From positions 1,178,001 through 1,242,000 of the forward strand of contig NZ_JAIUIE010000001.1 in assembly GCF_020165495.1 (NCBI RefSeq): a DNA stretch of 64,000 nt. Direction: 5' to 3'. Shown here in pieces: positions 62,901 through 64,000 of the stretch. The DNA comes from Mesorhizobium sp. BR1-1-16. GTDB lineage: Bacteria > Pseudomonadota > Alphaproteobacteria > Rhizobiales > Kaistiaceae. Within the stretch, counting starts at the first letter, position 1, and each line of letters starts with the position of its first letter. The translations under genes and the position numbers were made by a program. Below the pieces are notes generated by a model. That model searched no databases, had not been told where the DNA came from, and saw only the letters and a list, made by a program, of their open reading frames with translations.

Positions 62901-64000
62901 TCAACCGGCGCGCAGCAGGCGGATCGCTTCGTCACGGCCAAAGAGATAAAGCAGGAGCCGCAGCGCCTTGCCACGCTCGGAAACGAGATCGCGGTCGCGC
63001 TCGACGATCAGCCGCGCATCCTGCCGCGCGATCTCGAACAGCGCGCCATGATCCTCAAACCGCGCAATGCGGAAGCCGGGCACTCCGGACTGCTTGGTGC
63101 CGAGCAGATCGCCCTCGCCGCGCAGGCGGAGATCCTCCTCCGCAATGCGGAAACCATCCTCGGTCTCGCGCATGATGGCGAGGCGCCCATGCGCCGTTTC
63201 GCCGAGCGGGCCGCGATACAGCAACAGGCAGGTCGATGGTTTCGAACCGCGCCCGACCCGGCCGCGCAGCTGATGAAGTTGCGCGAGGCCGAAGCGCTCG
63301 GCATGCTCGATGACGATGATGGTGGCGTCGGGCACATCGACGCCGACCTCGATCACGGTGGTCGCGACGAGGAGGCGCGTGTCGCCGCGCTGGAAGGCCA
63401 GCATGGCCGCGTCCTTGTCGGCGGCCTTCATCCGGCCATGCACCAGGCCCACCACCGGACCGAGCGTCGCCTTCAATTCCGCGAACCGGGCCTCGGCCGC
63501 AGCGGCGTCGACTTCCTCCGATTCCTCGACGAGCGGGCACACCCAATAGACCTTGGCGCCGCCTTCGATGGCGGTCGCGATCCGGCCGACGACTTCATCC
63601 AGCCGTTCGAGCGGAATGGTCCGCGTCTCGATCGGGCGCCGGCCAGCCGGCTTTTCCGTGAGCTTCGAGACATCCATATCGCCGAACGCGGCAAGCACGA
63701 GCGTGCGCGGGATCGGCGTCGCAGTCATCACCAGGATATCCGTGGCGGCACCCTTGCCGGCGAGCGCCAGGCGCTGATGCACGCCGAAGCGATGCTGTTC
63801 GTCGACGACGGCAAGGCCGAGATCGCGAAATTCGACGCCCGACTGGAAGACGGCATGGGTACCGACCACGAGATCGATAGTGCCTTCGGCAAGCCTTTCG
63901 AGGATCGCGCCGCGCTCGCGGCCTTTTTCGCGGCCCGTCAGGACCGCGAGGCGGATGCCAGCTGCCTCGGCGAGCGGCGCCAGCGACTTTGCATGCTGGC
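62901..64000 (-). CDS. recG: ATP-dependent DNA helicase RecG (3' part, 5' end beyond the window)
   Basis: About 366 C-terminal residues are visible; the frame remains open to the window's right edge. Helicase motifs seen are D-E-Q-H-R-F-G (motif II, the DEAD-like box), T-A-T-P-I-P-R-T (III), the V-H-G-R-M segment (IV), the T-T-V-I-E-V-G-V-D-V-P region (V), and Q-L-R-G-R-V-G-R-G (VI). The RecG-specific C-terminal D-L-x-L-R-G-x-G-D-L-x-G-T-x-Q-S-G follows. It remodels stalled replication forks. The N-terminal wedge domain is outside the window. Confidence 0.95.
   Translation of the reverse strand, partial: QHAKSLAPLAEAAGIRLAVLTGREKGRERGAILERLAEGTIDLVVGTHAVFQSGVEFRDLGLAVVDEQHRFGVHQRLALAGKGAATDILVMTATPIPRTLVLAAFGDMDVSKLTEKPAGRRPIETRTIPLERLDEVVGRIATAIEGGAKVYWVCPLVEESEEVDAAAAEARFAELKATLGPVVGLVHGRMKAADKDAAMLAFQRGDTRLLVATTVIEVGVDVPDATIIVIEHAERFGLAQLHQLRGRVGRGSKPSTCLLLYRGPLGETAHGRLAIMRETEDGFRIAEEDLRLRGEGDLLGTKQSGVPGFRIARFEDHGALFEIARQDARLIVERDRDLVSERGKALRLLLYLFGRDEAIRLLRAG

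Overview
The window is a high-GC, gene-dense stretch of an alphaproteobacterial chromosome, most likely from the order Hyphomicrobiales (Rhizobiales). The clues are a Porin_2-type outer-membrane porin, the block ppiD-trpE-trpG-trpD-trpC-(GNAT)-moaC-moeA divergent from tpiA-secG-pyrG, and the block glmU-glmS-DUF502-ClC-recG. The genus cannot be fixed from sequence alone; a Kaistia-like or Bosea-like environmental bacterium is only a guess. There is no phage, insertion sequence, CRISPR array or plasmid gene. The accessory character lies in catabolic and transport clusters next to housekeeping blocks.

Layout. (1) 1-4622 (+): an overlapping operon of two THI5/NMT1-like binding proteins flanking a three-subunit HcnABC/opine-oxidase-like flavoprotein. 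It runs off the left edge. (2) 4682-11194 (+): a carbohydrate cluster of SDR, ROK repressor, Gfo/Idh/MocA dehydrogenase, TIM-barrel isomerase, alpha/beta hydrolase, ribulose-phosphate-epimerase-like protein and ROK sugar kinase; a YbaK deacylase follows. (3) 17723-11770 (-): a LacI regulator, an ABC sugar importer without its own ATPase, and a cytosolic GH32 fructosidase, with LacI-type operator palindromes. (4) 17918-18007: tRNA-Ser(GCU). (5) 19025-18028 (-): a ParD-like RHH protein translationally coupled to a methionine aminopeptidase, with a perfect palindrome over the predicted start of transcription. (6) 19252-24006: small membrane proteins, the major porin and a sugar transferase. (7) 24233-29245 (+): an RND efflux pump plus a small exported protein. 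(8) 29331-31465 (+): a CodA-like deaminase and an EEP-family hydrolase. (9) 40255-31956 (-): the PpiD chaperone, tryptophan genes and molybdopterin genes. (10) 40455-44336 (+): tpiA, secG, pyrG and a methyltransferase. (11) 45896-44343 (-): a GGDEF/EAL protein. (12) 46148-49046: efp divergent from epmA-epmB, a complete EF-P beta-lysylation set. (13) 49160-54980: an amidohydrolase, MsrQ and a MacAB-like ABC exporter. (14) 54993-64000: fructokinase, CcdA, glmU-glmS, DUF502, an atypical ClC channel and the 3' part of recG.

How the genes may work together. Fructosides imported by the region 3 transporter would be cut by the GH32 enzyme, and the fructose phosphorylated by the fructokinase at 54993-55919. 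Region 2 looks like a separate catabolic pathway for an unidentified sugar or glycoside, ending in phosphorylation and 3-epimerisation as in the E. coli allose pathway. The most unusual units are the ParD-like/methionine-aminopeptidase operon, the THI5-like/HcnABC-like operon and the region 2 sugar pathway with its non-canonical active sites.
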